Shown piece by piece: positions 15,726 through 24,254 of a DNA stretch of 64,000 bases. The notes under the pieces were generated by a model. It was given only the letters and a program-made list of their open reading frames with translations. It was not told the DNA's origin and made no database searches. This DNA is from Deltaproteobacteria bacterium (GTDB lineage Bacteria > Desulfobacterota > Syntrophia > Syntrophales > UBA2192), in contig JAAYEC010000028.1 of assembly GCA_012728915.1 (NCBI GenBank), positions 1-64,000 of the forward strand, read 5' to 3'. The translations under genes were made by a program, and so were the position numbers. Within the stretch, counting starts at the first letter, position 1, and each line of letters begins with the position of its first letter.

Positions 15726-16541
15726 GTGGAGACGCGAGGCGCCCCGGCCCATGGGGAGATGCTGCTCAACACGCACACCCTGCTGCTCAGGGAATATGCC
15801 GGCGGCCGCCTAGGGCAGGACAACCTCGACGTCCTGATCTACAACGTGATGCCGGACATTCTGCCCATCCACCCGGATATCACGCCCGAGATGACCCACC
15901 GCCTGGAGCGGCTCCGCAGCGTGCCGCCGGGGCGCGAGAAGGCCCGGTTCATCCAGTTTCACCTGCTCGTCGACGACCTGTCCCACTACGGTCGCATCAC
16001 CCGTCGAGGTCATGATCGTTCGGAGAACGAAACGGGGGGCTACGCCTTCCGGAAGGCAGAGGCGCTTTCCGGGGAAATGGGGAGCCTGCACGGCCGGCTC
16101 GGCTTGGCGATCGATGCCGGCGAGGCGCTCTACCGATCCCACCTCATCGTTGAAATGGCCGTGGATCTGGTGATTCACAGGCGTCAGCCGGGGGTCGTCG
16201 ACCTGTTCTCGAGGGCCGTTGAAGCGACTCTCGGGGAGCGTGTCGACGGGCTTGTCAGCACGCTCGGCTGGGCCTATGCGATGCCGGAGTGGCTGGTGCG
16301 GGATGCGGTCATGCAGGGGATGGCCGCCTACCGTGACGAGATCCTGCGGCGGTCGGTGAGCCTCGAGGGTCGAGTCGAACTGTTCCTCAGGAAGTTTTTC
16401 GGGGGGCTTGCCGGGGACCCGGAACGGAGGGGTGTGCGGGCTCTCGTGGAGCAAGGGATCGAAAGCGTTGCCGACCACGAAGACTTCCTGCAGACAACGC
16501 TCCGGGAGATCTCGGCGTCGGGGTTCGAGGGCGGCCTATAG
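15726..16541 (+). CDS. Uncharacterised His/Asp-rich protein (phospholipase C-like?)
   Basis: A 271-residue soluble protein of unknown function. Conserved-looking clusters are LLNTHTLL near the N-terminus, [28 protein letters not shown] and [16 protein letters not shown], suggesting a helical metal-binding protein; the pattern recalls zinc-dependent phospholipase C / nuclease folds, but I cannot confirm this. The GTG at 15726 is chosen because GGAGGG (15711-15716) lies 9 bases before it; a longer frame from GTG 15603 and a shorter one from ATG 15759 are alternatives. It is divergent from recJ, and its stop overlaps the convergent rpmB stop by 6 bases. Confidence 0.6.
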   Translation: METRGAPAHGEMLLNTHTLLLREYAGGRLGQDNLDVLIYNVMPDILPIHPDITPEMTHRLERLRSVPPGREKARFIQFHLLVDDLSHYGRITRRGHDRSENETGGYAFRKAEALSGEMGSLHGRLGLAIDAGEALYRSHLIVEMAVDLVIHRRQPGVVDLFSRAVEATLGERVDGLVSTLGWAYAMPEWLVRDAVMQGMAAYRDEILRRSVSLEGRVELFLRKFFGGLAGDPERRGVRALVEQGIESVADHEDFLQTTLREISASGFEGGL

Positions 16542-16730
16542 CGCCTTGCGCACGGAGCCCGATCGCAGGCAGCGCGTGCAGACCTTCATCCGCTTTACGG
16601 ACCCTCTGCTGTCCACGACCTGGAGCTTCTGGAGATTGGGATACCAGACCCTCTTCGTTTTGTTGTTGGCGTGGCTGACGTTGTGACCCACGACCGGGCC
16701 CTTGCCGCACACGTCGCAGACTCTTGCCAT
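16536..16730 (-). CDS. rpmB: 50S ribosomal protein L28
   Basis: A 64-residue ribosomal protein. It has the L28 N-terminus [19 protein letters not shown] and [10 protein letters not shown] near the end; the CxxC pairs (CDVC, CTRC) indicate the zinc-binding form. The start at 16730 is supported by GAGGTG about 6 bases upstream; the frame extends further but without family similarity. Its 3' end overlaps the convergent gene by 6 bases. Confidence 0.96.
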   Translation of the reverse strand: MARVCDVCGKGPVVGHNVSHANNKTKRVWYPNLQKLQVVDSRGSVKRMKVCTRCLRSGSVRKAL

Positions 16731-16763
16731 GACGGACACCTCTCGGAAAGAAATCAATTCGTT

Positions 16764-16792
16764 TTTCTAAACCAACGGCGGGAATAATGCAA
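16764..16792 (-). promoter_or_regulatory. Probable rpmB promoter
   Basis: Minus strand: TTGCAT (16792-16787), a 17-base spacer, TAGAAA (16769-16764). Both boxes match consensus at four positions, and the place, just before rpmB and after the PFK gene, is appropriate. Confidence 0.4.
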
Positions 16793-16800
16793 GTGTTTTT

Positions 16801-18108
16801 TCAGTTCTTCATCGAAAGGGGCTGACCCGTCGATTCGAGGACGAGCATCCAGATGTTGCCCTTCGGGTCGATCGTCTTTCGCTGGGCGGCGACGGCCTGG
16901 AAGGGCAGGTGGACGTAAGTGTCGTTGACAAGGCCCACGAGCATGCCCGTCTTTCCCGACATGCCCGCGTGGACCGCATACTGGGCAAGCACCCCGCAGA
17001 GGATGCTGTCGCTGGCGTTGGCGGGCACGCTGCGGATGGTGTAGCTCGGGTCGATGTATTTCAGGTTGATGTCGATCTTTTTCTTCCGGAAGTACTCCTC
17101 GATCCGGTCCTTCAGAAAGACCCCGATGTCGTTGAGCCGGATGTTGCCCGACGCGTCTCGCCTGATCGGGCCTTTCCGGGCGAAGAGGTTCTGCCCCGCT
17201 CCCTCGGCCACGATGATGACGGCGTGATGCCTGGCCATCATCCGCTTTTCGAGTTGCCGGAGGAACCCCCTCTCCCCGCCGAGGTCGAAGGGCTCCTCGG
17301 GGATGAGGACAAAATTCGCATCACCCTGCGCCAGGGCCGCCGACGCGGCGATGTGGCCGGACTGGCGCCCCATGAGCTTCACGAGGCCGATCCCCATGGG
17401 ACCCCCTTTCGCTTCGACGTGGGCGCACTGGATCGTCTTGACGGCCTCGGAGATCGCCGTGTCGAATCCGAAGCTCTTCTGGATCAGGACAAGGTCGTTG
17501 TCGATCGTCTTGGGGATCCCGATGACGCCGATCTTGAGCTTCCGGTGCGCGGTTTCCTCCGTGATCAGCTGGGCGGCCTTCATCGTGCCGTCCCCGCCGA
17601 TGACGAAGAAGAGGTTGATGTTCATCCGCTCCAGGGCGTCGACCATTTCCCCGATATCCTGGCTGCCCCGTGAGGAGGACAGGATGCTGCCCCCGAGCCC
17701 CTGGATGTCCTTGACGCCTTCGGGGGCCAGTTCAAAGAACTCGTGCCCGTATCGCGGGATCAGACCCTGGAAGCCGTACTTGACCCCGATGATGTTCCGG
17801 ACGCCGTAGCGGAAATGAAGCTCCATGACCAGGGCGCGGATCACATCGTTGATGCCGGGACAGAGGCCTCCGCAGGAGACCACGGCGGCCTTGACCTTCC
17901 GGGGTTCGAAGTAGATCCTCTCACGGGGCCCTGCCACCTCCAGGGACACGGACCGCAGGCGGTCTGCGGGAAAGGGCTTGCGGACATCGATGCTGATGTC
18001 GGACAGGATCCGCTCGTCATCGCGCTTGAAATAGCCCACCGTGAGCGGCGAGGGGATCTTGCACGTGCCGAGGCTTCTGATCGCGAAGTCGCGCTGCTTC
18101 TTTTTCAT
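16801..18108 (-). CDS. 6-phosphofructokinase, group with plant/trypanosome-type features
   Basis: A 435-residue phosphofructokinase that phosphorylates fructose 6-phosphate in glycolysis. Motifs are SCGGLCPGIND (phosphate loop), GGDGT (residues 171-175), PKTIDND (199-205) and MGRQSGHIA. The glycine in GGDGT is the residue linked to ATP use, whereas PPi enzymes carry GGDD; PKTIDND with GGDGT is typical of the longer plant/trypanosomatid ATP-dependent type. The 70-residue N-terminal extension fits that group. Its ATG overlaps the stop of the FAD oxidoreductase gene by 4 bases. ATP dependence is inference from motif only. Confidence 0.9.
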   Translation of the reverse strand: MKKKQRDFAIRSLGTCKIPSPLTVGYFKRDDERILSDISIDVRKPFPADRLRSVSLEVAGPRERIYFEPRKVKAAVVSCGGLCPGINDVIRALVMELHFRYGVRNIIGVKYGFQGLIPRYGHEFFELAPEGVKDIQGLGGSILSSSRGSQDIGEMVDALERMNINLFFVIGGDGTMKAAQLITEETAHRKLKIGVIGIPKTIDNDLVLIQKSFGFDTAISEAVKTIQCAHVEAKGGPMGIGLVKLMGRQSGHIAASAALAQGDANFVLIPEEPFDLGGERGFLRQLEKRMMARHHAVIIVAEGAGQNLFARKGPIRRDASGNIRLNDIGVFLKDRIEEYFRKKKIDINLKYIDPSYTIRSVPANASDSILCGVLAQYAVHAGMSGKTGMLVGLVNDTYVHLPFQAVAAQRKTIDPKGNIWMLVLESTGQPLSMKN

Positions 18109-19562
18109 CGTACCACATCTCCCGCTGCGAGGAACCCCGCCTTCATGCCCGACAGCACCTCTCCCTCGAAGCCCAGGCTTGCAAAGTTTATTCCCCCGGT
18201 CAGCAGGACATTCGCAAGGGGCGTGCGGATCGGGAGGGTCATCAAGCCGGGCAGGCGGTGTCCCGGGAACCGGTACCGCGGATTCAGGACCTGCTGGTAG
18301 CGGCGGGACACGTCCATGGAGAAGGCAAGATCCATGAAATCGATGTTCTCCCTGAGAAAGGGCAGGAACCCTTCCAGGGACCGCATCATGCCGTCCGCGG
18401 CGATTTCGAGCTCGTTGTCCGCCAGTTGGACCGGGGACCGGGGAAGCAGGGCCGTGAGGGCGAGCGTCCTCCTTCCGCGGGGTGCCGCGTCCGCGTCCTC
18501 GGACACGCTCGATTCAAGGTAGAGAAAGGAGCCCAGCGGCGCCGGCGCGTTGCCTTCCGGTCCCGGAGCGTGGATGACGTGCTCGCCCATGCGTTCGGGA
18601 AGCCCGCGGTTGTCCACGCCGAGGTGAAGCGTGAACGGGTAGCCGAGTGTCTCGACCCGGCGGAGCCTTCGGGCCAGCCTCGAGAGCTTCCTCTCCGACG
18701 ACAGGAGCTTTCCCAGGGCCGGTGCCTTGGCGCTGATCACGAGTCGCTGCCCCATGGGGCGGATCGTCTTGTCGCCCACCCGGACGTCTACCTCGATGCG
18801 GTTTCCTGCCCGGACGGCTTCGACGGCGGCATCCGTCATCGTCTCGCCGCGAAGGTCTTCGAAGCGCCTGCGGAGCTGTCCGAGCAGGAGGTGCTTGCCG
18901 CCGAAGTGGTAGTACAGTCCCCGCCAGGGAAGCGACAGCAGGTAGGCCGAGGAGAGGGGCTTGGCGTGGTTGACGTGGAGATTCGACAGAAGGGTGAGCT
19001 CTGAATCGAAGACCGCGCCCAAGGATGCCCGCTTCCCGGCGGACCGGAGCCTCTGCTCGAACCTCCAGATCCCGCCCAGGAAAAAGGGCGTGTCAAGGCA
19101 GCTCTTCAGGATGTCCGCGATGGACCGATCACGCGACTCGAGAGTATCGCGGACGGTACGGTCGAGGGTCTCGCCCGCCGTGACGACGGCCTGATACAGG
19201 GAGTGGATCAGGCTTTGCTCGTCGGGGTACTCGCGGACGAGGTCGCGGACGGTGGCGTCCCGGTCAATGAAAAAATCGATGCGGTGCCCCGGGAGGATGA
19301 CCTGCAGGGCCGGATTGAGCGGCGAGACACGCGAGGTCTCCGGCAGGGGGATGTTGACCTCGGAGAGCAGTCTCGAGAACACCTGTCCCACGCCGAAGCC
19401 GCTCCAGGGGAAGGGGTCGACGTTGAAGGTGTAGCCGGATCGGGCAAGGCCGTCATCGAGTCCGCTCTCGGCCAGGAGCAGGACCTTCCGGCCGTAACGG
19501 GAGGCCAGCAGCGCGGCGATGAGGGAGCTGAGATCACTGCCGATAACGATCACATCGAACAT
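18105..19562 (-). CDS. FAD-dependent oxidoreductase, phytoene-desaturase-like
   Basis: A 485-residue flavoprotein. The N-terminal Rossmann motif is FDVIVIGSDLSSLIAALLASRYGRKVLLLAE, cited here in parts as VIVIGSDLSSLIAALLAS and GRKVLLLAE, with the glycine pattern GxDxxS rather than the usual GxGxxG. The C-terminal GGINFASLGFEGEVLSGMKAG matches the closing FAD-binding loop of the phytoene dehydrogenase/amine oxidase superfamily. The substrate is unknown; no carotenoid genes are in view. The start at 19562 is preferred for the Rossmann N-terminus and a GAGGAT site. It is co-translated with phosphofructokinase, an unusual partner. Confidence 0.75.
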   Translation of the reverse strand: MFDVIVIGSDLSSLIAALLASRYGRKVLLLAESGLDDGLARSGYTFNVDPFPWSGFGVGQVFSRLLSEVNIPLPETSRVSPLNPALQVILPGHRIDFFIDRDATVRDLVREYPDEQSLIHSLYQAVVTAGETLDRTVRDTLESRDRSIADILKSCLDTPFFLGGIWRFEQRLRSAGKRASLGAVFDSELTLLSNLHVNHAKPLSSAYLLSLPWRGLYYHFGGKHLLLGQLRRRFEDLRGETMTDAAVEAVRAGNRIEVDVRVGDKTIRPMGQRLVISAKAPALGKLLSSERKLSRLARRLRRVETLGYPFTLHLGVDNRGLPERMGEHVIHAPGPEGNAPAPLGSFLYLESSVSEDADAAPRGRRTLALTALLPRSPVQLADNELEIAADGMMRSLEGFLPFLRENIDFMDLAFSMDVSRRYQQVLNPRYRFPGHRLPGLMTLPIRTPLANVLLTGGINFASLGFEGEVLSGMKAGFLAAGDVVR

Positions 19563-19610
19563 GATGAGCCATCCTCGGGCACCCTCCGGGAACCCTGCCG
19601 GTGACAATTG

Positions 19611-19639
19611 ATTTTCCGAAAAGCGGCTTCCCCTGTCAA
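19611..19639 (-). promoter_or_regulatory. Promoter of oxidoreductase-PFK operon
   Basis: Minus strand: consensus TTGACA (19639-19634), 17-base spacer, GAAAAT (19616-19611). The predicted start near 19604 gives a leader of about 42 bases. Confidence 0.6.
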
Positions 19640-19646
19640 ATGCGGG

Positions 19647-19679
19647 CCTTGCCCGGCCGCGGCCGGGGGTCGGGCAAGG
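19647..19679 (-). terminator. GC-rich hairpin after purMN
   Basis: CCTTGCCCG (19647-19655) pairs with CGGGCAAGG (19671-19679), with a further GC-rich inner stem. It lies just downstream of the purN stop on the minus strand and upstream of the next promoter. There is no T-run, so termination may need Rho or be incomplete. Confidence 0.4.
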
Positions 19680-19704
19680 TCGGGCGCCGCGCCGGATCAG
19701 TTTC

Positions 19705-20370
19705 TCAGAAATCCGTGACGGGGGGGTTGTGCCGTGGACTGTCTTCCGGCAGCGGGTGGTCCAGGATGCGGACCTTCCGCCCCTCGACGAGCAGTTTCCC
19801 CTCGGCGTAGAGCTTGATCGCTTCCGGGTAGATCCTGTGCTCCTCCTTGAGGATACGCCGGGAGAGGGTTTCCTCGGTGTCCGTGTCGCAAACGGGGACG
19901 ACGGCCTGGATGATGATGGGGCCCGTGTCCACCCCCTCGTCGACGAAGTGGACCGTGCAACCGGAGAACTTCACCCCGTAGTCGAAGGCCTTTTTCTGGC
20001 CGTGCGTGCCGGGAAACGAGGGAAGCAGGGCCGGGTGGATGTTCATGACGCGCATCGGGAAGGAACGCAGGAAGTAGGCCGAGAGAACCCGCATGAATCC
20101 GGCCAGCACCACCAGCTCCACACCGCGGTCGTTCAAGGCGTCGACGATCCTCCGGTCGTAGTCCTCCCGGCGGGCGAAGCCGCCGTGCTCGATCACGGCC
20201 GTCGGGATCCCGTGCTTCTTCGCCCGCTCCAGGGCGAAGGCGGAGGGGTTGTTGCTGACGAGGACGCGGATTGCCGCGGGCAGGGCCCCTTTCTCGATGT
20301 TGTCGATGAGGGACTGTAAATTGGAGCCGCTCCCCGACGCGAGGACGCCCAGGTTCACGATTCTCGTCAT
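19705..20370 (-). CDS. purN: Phosphoribosylglycinamide formyltransferase (GART)
   Basis: A 221-residue enzyme for the third step of purine synthesis, using 10-formyl-THF to formylate GAR. Catalytic residues are visible in MNIHPALLPSFPGTHG (Asn and His) and DEGVDTGPIIIQ (Asp). The N-terminus NLGVLASGSGSNLQSLID is the phosphoribosyl-binding loop. It lies 23 bases downstream of purM on the same strand, forming a purMN operon. Confidence 0.96.
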   Translation of the reverse strand: MTRIVNLGVLASGSGSNLQSLIDNIEKGALPAAIRVLVSNNPSAFALERAKKHGIPTAVIEHGGFARREDYDRRIVDALNDRGVELVVLAGFMRVLSAYFLRSFPMRVMNIHPALLPSFPGTHGQKKAFDYGVKFSGCTVHFVDEGVDTGPIIIQAVVPVCDTDTEETLSRRILKEEHRIYPEAIKLYAEGKLLVEGRKVRILDHPLPEDSPRHNPPVTDF

Positions 20371-20393
20371 GGATGGACTCAGGCCCTCCCGAT

Positions 20394-21443
20394 TCAGGCA
20401 ATGATGACGGATGGCGCGTCCTGCCGTCTCTTCTCGATCGAGCCGATCAGGTACGCCTTTTCCCCCAGGGCCCCGAGCCGCTCGATCAATTCCGGGGTCG
20501 TTTCGCTATCCGCGATGATCATCATCCCGATCCCCATGTTGAAGACTCGGAACATCTCGGCATCATCGACACCGCCCTGTTTCCGGATGGTCTGAAAGAC
20601 GGGTAGCTCGGGCCAGCTCCCCCGGTGGATCAGGGCCGAGCAGCGCTCGGGGAGGATTCTCGGAATATTGTCGTAGAAGCCGCCGCCGGTGATGTGGACG
20701 AGCCCCTTGAGGTTGAAGTTCTTGAGCAGGTTCAGGACGCTCTTGACGTAGATCCGGGTGGGGGTGAGCAGCTCCTCGCCCACGGGCAGGAGCAGGCCCT
20801 CGACCGGATCCTTTGCCTGCAGGCCGCAGCGGTCGAAGAAGACCTTTCGGGCCAGTGAAAGCCCGTTGCTGTGGATGCCGCTGGAAGCCAGGCCGATGAT
20901 CTTGTCCCCGATGCCGACCCGGGAGCCGTCGATGAGCTTGTCCGCCTCGACGATCCCGACGCAGAACCCCACGAGCTCGTAATCCCCCTTTCCGTAGAAC
21001 CCGGGCATCTCGGCCGTCTCGCCCCCGAGAAGGGCGCATCCCGCGTCCTTGCATCCCTTCACGACTCCCTCGATCAGCTGCCTGCCGACTTCGATGTCGA
21101 TGGAGCCCGAGGCAATGTAGTCGAGGAAAAACAGGGGTTCGGCGCCCTGCACGAGCACGTCGTTTACGGACATGGCAACCAGGTCGATGCCGATCGTATT
21201 GTAGCGGTTCATCATGCGGGCGACATTGAGCTTGGTGCCCACGCCGTCGGTGGATGCCACGAGGATGGGGTCCTTGTACTTCACCTTGTCGAGGTGAAAA
21301 AGCCCGCCGAACGCGCCGATGCCCCCCATGACCTCCTTGCGGAAGGTGGTCTTCACCAACGGCTTGATCACATCGACGAACCGGTTGCCCTTGTCGATGT
21401 CGACCCCGGAGTCTTTGTACGAGATATCCCCCCCCATATGCAC
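20394..21443 (-). CDS. purM: Phosphoribosylformylglycinamidine cyclo-ligase (AIRS)
   Basis: A 349-residue ATP-dependent enzyme that closes the imidazole ring in purine synthesis. Family motifs include YKDSGVDIDKGNRFVD, FGGLFHLDKVKYKDPILVAS (cited partly), STDGVGTKL, GGETAEMPGFY and HITGGGFYDNIPR. It is first in a purMN operon with a good promoter 60-90 bases upstream, divergent from recG. Confidence 0.96.
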   Translation of the reverse strand: MHMGGDISYKDSGVDIDKGNRFVDVIKPLVKTTFRKEVMGGIGAFGGLFHLDKVKYKDPILVASTDGVGTKLNVARMMNRYNTIGIDLVAMSVNDVLVQGAEPLFFLDYIASGSIDIEVGRQLIEGVVKGCKDAGCALLGGETAEMPGFYGKGDYELVGFCVGIVEADKLIDGSRVGIGDKIIGLASSGIHSNGLSLARKVFFDRCGLQAKDPVEGLLLPVGEELLTPTRIYVKSVLNLLKNFNLKGLVHITGGGFYDNIPRILPERCSALIHRGSWPELPVFQTIRKQGGVDDAEMFRVFNMGIGMMIIADSETTPELIERLGALGEKAYLIGSIEKRRQDAPSVIIA

Positions 21444-21508
21444 CCCTCGGATGTCTGGAAAAATGGCAGAACGTATGGAATGATCCCATTCGGCGGACAG
21501 TCGAGGGC

Positions 21509-21537
21509 ACCATATCCGAAAGTTACGGAATTGTCAA
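21509..21537 (-). promoter_or_regulatory. purMN promoter
   Basis: Minus strand: consensus TTGACA (21537-21532), 17-base spacer, TATGGT (21514-21509). The predicted transcription start near 21502 gives a leader of about 60 bases. Confidence 0.65.
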
Positions 21538-21662
21538 TTCGTTCCTGTGCCGTCGTGCCAACCAGGCCTTGAGAAAAGAAAGGAATTTTGATAACCATAT
21601 CGACAGCTTCCGCGGACAGAAGAACGGTAAAGAACCGCGGCGACGGGCAGGAAAAGGGGGCC

Positions 21663-24137
21663 ATGGAGACACTTAGAGAAGCCCTGGGGAAACTGGAAGC
21701 GCCCCTGCGCTTTTCCTCGGGGAATGAATTCAGGAACCTGGCCCTCCTGCGCGACCTCGAAGAGCCTTTCCGGAAGAAAATCACGGCGCTGCGGGAGATG
21801 GTCCTTCTGAGGGTGAGAGACGCCGGGCTGTCGGGCCGCATCGACCGCCTCCTGGCGGAGCTGGACGCCCTTGCCGCCGGCTTCGACCGGGCATCCCCGG
21901 AAGAGAGGAAGAGGCGGGTCTCGGAGGGACTGGCCAGGGTGGAGGCCATCCGGGCCGAGTTCTTCCGGGAGGGCGGCCCCGGTGAGCGGCCGGTTCCGAA
22001 GGGCCTTCCCCGGGAGGCCCTCCTGTCGCTCGAGGAAGCCGTTGAGAAGCTGGCGCAGCCCGTCCAGTTCGTCAAGGGGGTGGGCCCCAAGGTGGGGCAG
22101 TTGCTTGCCCGGAAGGGCTTGAAAACCGTGGAGGACCTCCTGTTTTTCCTCCCCCGGAAATACGAGGACCGACGCGTCGTCAAACCCATTGCCCGCATCG
22201 AGGCAGGCCGCAGGGAGACCGTCGTGGGCAAGGTCGTCCGGGCGGAGATTCACCCGTACAAGAAGAGGAGGGTCTTCGAGGCGCTGATCCGCGATGACAC
22301 GGCGACCCTGGAAGCCAAGTGGTTCAAGGGCAGTTTCGCCTACATGCGAAACGCGTTCAAGCCGGGTTGCCGGGTCATCCTCACGGGGGAGGTGAAGATC
22401 TTCCAGCTTCATCCGGAAATGGTCCACCCGGACTTCGAAATCCTCGAGGAGGGAGAGGACAGCGGACTGCACTTCCGGCGGATCGTGCCGATCTACTCCG
22501 AGACGGAGGGGCTGGGCCAGAGGCACCTCCGCCGCATTCTCCTGCGAGCCGTCGAGGATTACGCGCGCTGCGTCCCGGGGCCCATCCCCCGGGACATCTG
22601 CGAACGCCTGGGGCTGATGGATATCATCGAGGCGGTGCGCGGCGTGCATTTTCCCGGGCCCTCCGGGGACATGGAGCTCCTCAACGGCATGCGGTCCGAG
22701 GCCCACCGGCGCCTCATCTTCGACGAGCTGTTCTACTTCGAGCTCGCCATGGCCCTGAAGCACGCGGGCAACGTCCTCGACGAGGGGATCGCCTTTCGGA
22801 CCGGCGGGGAGCTCTCGGGCCGGTTTCCGGCCATCCTGCCCTTCACGCTCACGGCGGCCCAGGAACGCGTGATCGGTGAGATCCGCGCGGACATGGCAAG
22901 ACCTTCCCCCATGCACCGCCTGCTGCAGGGCGACGTGGGAAGCGGCAAGACGGTGGTCTGCATGGCGGCCATGCTGACAGCCTGCGAGAACGGCTACCAG
23001 GCGGCCCTCATGGCGCCGACGGAAATTCTCGCGGAGCAGCACCACCGCAACATCGAGCGGTGGGCCGAGGCCCTGGGACTCCGGACGGCCCTGCTGCTGG
23101 GGGGCATGCGCAGCCCGGAGAAGAGGGAGATGGCCCACCGGATCGAGACCGGCGAGGTCCAGATGGTCGTGGGCACCCACGCGCTCATCCAGGAAGGGGT
23201 GGATTTTCACAGGTTGGGACTCGTCGTCGTCGACGAGCAACACCGCTTCGGCGTCGTGCAGCGCGCAACGCTGCGCGCGAAGGGAACCAACCCGGACGTC
23301 CTGGTGATGACGGCCACCCCCATCCCGAGGACGCTCGCTATGACCGTCTACGGGGATCTGGACATCTCGGTCATCGACGAAAGGCCCCCCGGCAAGAAGC
23401 CGGTCAGGACGAAGGTCTTCTACGAGCGGGAGCGCCCCCGCGTCTACGAGATCATCCGCAGGGAAACCGCCAGGTCGAACCAGGTCTTCATCGTCTATCC
23501 CCTCGTCACGGAATCCGAGGCCCTCGATCTCAAGGATGCCACGCGCATGGCCGAGCACCTGCAGCGGGACGTGTTCCCGGAGCTGCGCCTCGGGCTGATC
23601 CACGGCCGCATGAGGGGGCCCGAGAAGGAGGAGATCATGAAGGCCTTCAACCGCCGGGACCTCGATATCCTCGTGGCCACAACGGTCATCGAGGTGGGGA
23701 TCGACATCCCGCAGGCCTCGCTCATGGTGATCGAGCACGCCGAGCGGTTCGGGCTTGCCCAGCTTCACCAGCTGCGGGGGCGCGTGGGCCGAGGCGACAT
23801 CCCGTCCTACTGCGTCCTGATGGCGGGATCCGGGGGCTCCGTGAACGCCCGCAAGAGGCTGGGCATCATGGAGCAGACCGGTGACGGATTCCGGATCGCC
23901 GAGGCGGACCTCGAGATCCGCGGCCCCGGCGAGTTGATGGGTACGCGCCAGTCGGGGATTCCCGATTTCCGGGTGTCGGACATCCTGCGCGACGGCAGGC
24001 TGCTGGGGCAGGCGCGTACGGAGGCGTTCGCCCTGGCCAGGAAAGACCCCCGTCTCGAAAAGCCGGAGCACGCGGTGCTGAGGGAGGTCCTGCTGTGGAA
24101 GTGGCAAGGGCGCCTCGACCTGGCCCGGACCGGCTGA
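21663..24137 (+). CDS. recG: ATP-dependent DNA helicase RecG
   Basis: An 824-residue branch-migration helicase that remodels stalled forks and recombination intermediates. It has an N-terminal helical extension of about 120 residues, the wedge/OB domain (VGPKVGQLLARKGLKTVEDL, FLPRKYEDRR), Walker A GDVGSGKTVV, the DEQH box in VVVDEQHRFGV, and the helicase C motifs VATTVIEVGIDIP and QLRGRVGRG. ATG 21663 has AAGGGGG just upstream; a TTG at 21588 with AAGGAA could give a 25-residue longer protein. No terminator is seen before the hom promoter. Confidence 0.96.
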   Translation: METLREALGKLEAPLRFSSGNEFRNLALLRDLEEPFRKKITALREMVLLRVRDAGLSGRIDRLLAELDALAAGFDRASPEERKRRVSEGLARVEAIRAEFFREGGPGERPVPKGLPREALLSLEEAVEKLAQPVQFVKGVGPKVGQLLARKGLKTVEDLLFFLPRKYEDRRVVKPIARIEAGRRETVVGKVVRAEIHPYKKRRVFEALIRDDTATLEAKWFKGSFAYMRNAFKPGCRVILTGEVKIFQLHPEMVHPDFEILEEGEDSGLHFRRIVPIYSETEGLGQRHLRRILLRAVEDYARCVPGPIPRDICERLGLMDIIEAVRGVHFPGPSGDMELLNGMRSEAHRRLIFDELFYFELAMALKHAGNVLDEGIAFRTGGELSGRFPAILPFTLTAAQERVIGEIRADMARPSPMHRLLQGDVGSGKTVVCMAAMLTACENGYQAALMAPTEILAEQHHRNIERWAEALGLRTALLLGGMRSPEKREMAHRIETGEVQMVVGTHALIQEGVDFHRLGLVVVDEQHRFGVVQRATLRAKGTNPDVLVMTATPIPRTLAMTVYGDLDISVIDERPPGKKPVRTKVFYERERPRVYEIIRRETARSNQVFIVYPLVTESEALDLKDATRMAEHLQRDVFPELRLGLIHGRMRGPEKEEIMKAFNRRDLDILVATTVIEVGIDIPQASLMVIEHAERFGLAQLHQLRGRVGRGDIPSYCVLMAGSGGSVNARKRLGIMEQTGDGFRIAEADLEIRGPGELMGTRQSGIPDFRVSDILRDGRLLGQARTEAFALARKDPRLEKPEHAVLREVLLWKWQGRLDLARTG

Positions 24138-24153
24138 CGCGCTTGGATTTCTT

Positions 24154-24181
24154 TTGACAAAGCAGCGGTTTTCACTATAAT
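24154..24181 (+). promoter_or_regulatory. Perfect-consensus promoter of hom operon
   Basis: TTGACA (24154-24159), 16-base spacer and TATAAT (24176-24181): both hexamers match the sigma-70 consensus exactly. Transcription would begin near 24188, leaving a 67-base leader with a strong hairpin. Confidence 0.85.
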
Positions 24182-24208
24182 CAACACCTTCGAACGTCGT
24201 CAACCCCC

Positions 24209-24232
24209 GGCCTGCGGACCGTGCCGCAGGCC
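24209..24232 (+). promoter_or_regulatory. Leader stem-loop before hom
   Basis: A perfect 9-bp stem, GGCCTGCGG (24209-24217) with CCGCAGGCC (24224-24232), loop ACCGTG, ending 9 bases before the hom ribosome binding site AGGAG. No T-run follows, so it is not an intrinsic terminator; it may tune translation or mRNA stability. Confidence 0.45.
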
Positions 24233-24254
24233 CATGGAAACAGGAGCGTGGCCG

